This document shows, piece after piece, positions 63,233-64,000 of a DNA stretch of 64,000 nt; the stretch's first letter is position 1, and the number at the start of each line of letters is the position of its first letter. This DNA is from Pseudanabaena sp. FACHB-2040 (GTDB taxonomy: Bacteria > Cyanobacteriota > Cyanobacteriia > Phormidesmidales > Phormidesmidaceae). The DNA lies in assembly GCF_014696715.1 (NCBI RefSeq), contig NZ_JACJQO010000008.1:62001-126000 (forward strand), read 5' to 3'. The position numbers were made by a program, and so were the translations under genes. The notes beneath the pieces are model-generated. The model made no database searches and was not told the origin of the DNA. It saw nothing but the letters and a program-made list of their open reading frames with translations.

Positions 63233-63646
63233 ATGACCCAGCAGAAAACAGTTTTAGTGGTGGAAGATGATGCACCTGATTTGTTCCCCTTAAAACGCGC
63301 TTTCCGACAGCTAGACCCCGGATTTGAGCTGAAGGTAGTAGAGACCGGGCAGGATGCAGTGCGTTATCTACAGGGTGAGGGGGCCTATTGCGATCGCAAT
63401 CAACATCCCCTGCCGATCCTGATCATCTTAGATCTGCGGCTGCCCGGTATGTCGGGTCTAGACCTGCTTAAGTGGATCCGGCAACAGCCCCAATTTACTG
63501 ATTTGCCTACCGTTGCTTTGACCGCCTTTGGCAACCGCGACCTGCCCCGCGCCTACGATCTGGGCATCAACTTTTATCTGCTCAAACCTGCCGAGGCGCA
63601 CTCCTTAGCCGAAGTGCTGCAGGCCCTAGACCTCTATCAAGGCTAA
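63233..63646 (+). CDS. single-domain response regulator
   Basis: The 137-residue receiver has VVEDDAPD, phosphoacceptor Asp67 in IILDLRLPGMSGLDL, a Thr at VALTAFG and Lys in YLLKPAEA. It resembles the preceding regulator, including the LQGEGAYCDRNQHPLP segment, so the two probably arose by duplication. AGAAAGAAAG precedes ATG 63233 as a weak ribosome-binding site. It is the fourth gene of the signalling cluster. Confidence 0.9.
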   Translation: MTQQKTVLVVEDDAPDLFPLKRAFRQLDPGFELKVVETGQDAVRYLQGEGAYCDRNQHPLPILIILDLRLPGMSGLDLLKWIRQQPQFTDLPTVALTAFGNRDLPRAYDLGINFYLLKPAEAHSLAEVLQALDLYQG

Positions 63647-64000
63647 GCGCTGCGGCCAGGCCTGACCGCAAAATAGCGACCCCTAACAGGAAACTAGGGG
63701 CGCACTCGTATCCCTTTACACAATTTTCACCTTCATTGTCGTCTAGCCGACATGCCTTAAACCTGCTAGGGGTGTTAAATTTCTAGGGGCAATTACTGAT
63801 ACAGACAAAACCGTATAAATATGGCCTGTTAAGCTCGCTTCTTGGCTAATACTGCACAATTTGCCCGTTTAGGGTTAATTGCTCGGCGACGGCAAGTTCA
63901 CCCATGCCGATCAAGAGGGGAGCAGAGTCCAGGCTTCCTAGAAAACCTTATGAGCTTTGGGGTAGGTCCCAAACAGCACACAGCCTTTTGTGGGGCGCGT
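63647..64000. other. intergenic end of the window with a possible hairpin
   Basis: CCCCTA (63680-63685) and TAGGGG (63695-63700) could form a short terminator for the signalling cluster. No complete gene is seen. A 33-codon minus-strand open stretch ending LTLNGQIVQY is protein-like but bounded upstream by a stop. Confidence 0.35.

Noticed and set aside
63855-63960. Protein-like minus-strand stretch ending LTLNGQIVQY near the right edge
   Set aside because: Bounded upstream by an in-frame stop after about 33 codons and not assignable to a family.

Overview
The window reads as chromosomal DNA of a cyanobacterium. The HIP1 octamer GCGATCGC recurs inside and between genes. A psb34-type photosystem II assembly gene is present with an HLR1-like light-response motif, a NarK/NrtP-type nitrate permease lies downstream of a perfect GTA-N8-TAC NtcA site, and Rcp1-type response regulators follow a multi-PAS kinase. 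Genus cannot be fixed from this sequence alone. No rRNA, tRNA or CRISPR array was seen.

Layout. 1-7.2 kb: a TTC38-type tetratricopeptide gene cut by the left edge, a small membrane protein, a decayed MFS transporter, a secreted PAF-acetylhydrolase-like enzyme, an S41-type lipoprotein, AraC and LysR regulators around an IS1-type transposase relic, and a DUF2461 protein. 7.3-11.8 kb: an RND efflux adaptor/permease pair. 11.9-20.4 kb: two alpha/beta hydrolases (one with Ala at the nucleophile position), a LysR regulator, an exported helical-repeat protein and a beta-roll repeat protein. 21.2-45.3 kb: a secreted-protein island. It holds a tandem double alkaline phosphatase, a 1,871-residue protein joining four phosphoesterase-type domains, a 1,322-residue protein with two glycerophosphodiesterase domains inserted in a phytase-like propeller, and a 1,018-residue RTX protein. 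Interspersed are a MerR/cupredoxin metal locus, psb34 with a small partner, and a Rieske oxygenase/WYL/GNAT segment with cassette-like flanks. 45.5-51.6 kb: an aldo-keto reductase/dehydrogenase pair with a divergent LysR, then nitrate permease. 51.7-56.6 kb: glpK-glpD glycerol genes, a SorC regulator relic, htpX and a phosphatase relic. 56.7-63.6 kb: a four-gene two-component cluster.

The most notable system is the island of three RTX phosphoesterases. Together they could strip phosphate from monoesters, diesters, phytate and glycerophosphodiesters outside the cell. All lack an N-terminal signal peptide, carry C-terminal Gly/Asp calcium-binding repeats, and end in a similar F-V-S-(I/M)-A tail, as expected of type I secretion; no export pump is in the window. 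A Pho-box-like array precedes the glycerophosphodiesterase gene, and glpK/glpD further on could use the glycerol released. Several relics (IS1, MFS, SorC, App1-like) show ongoing gene decay.
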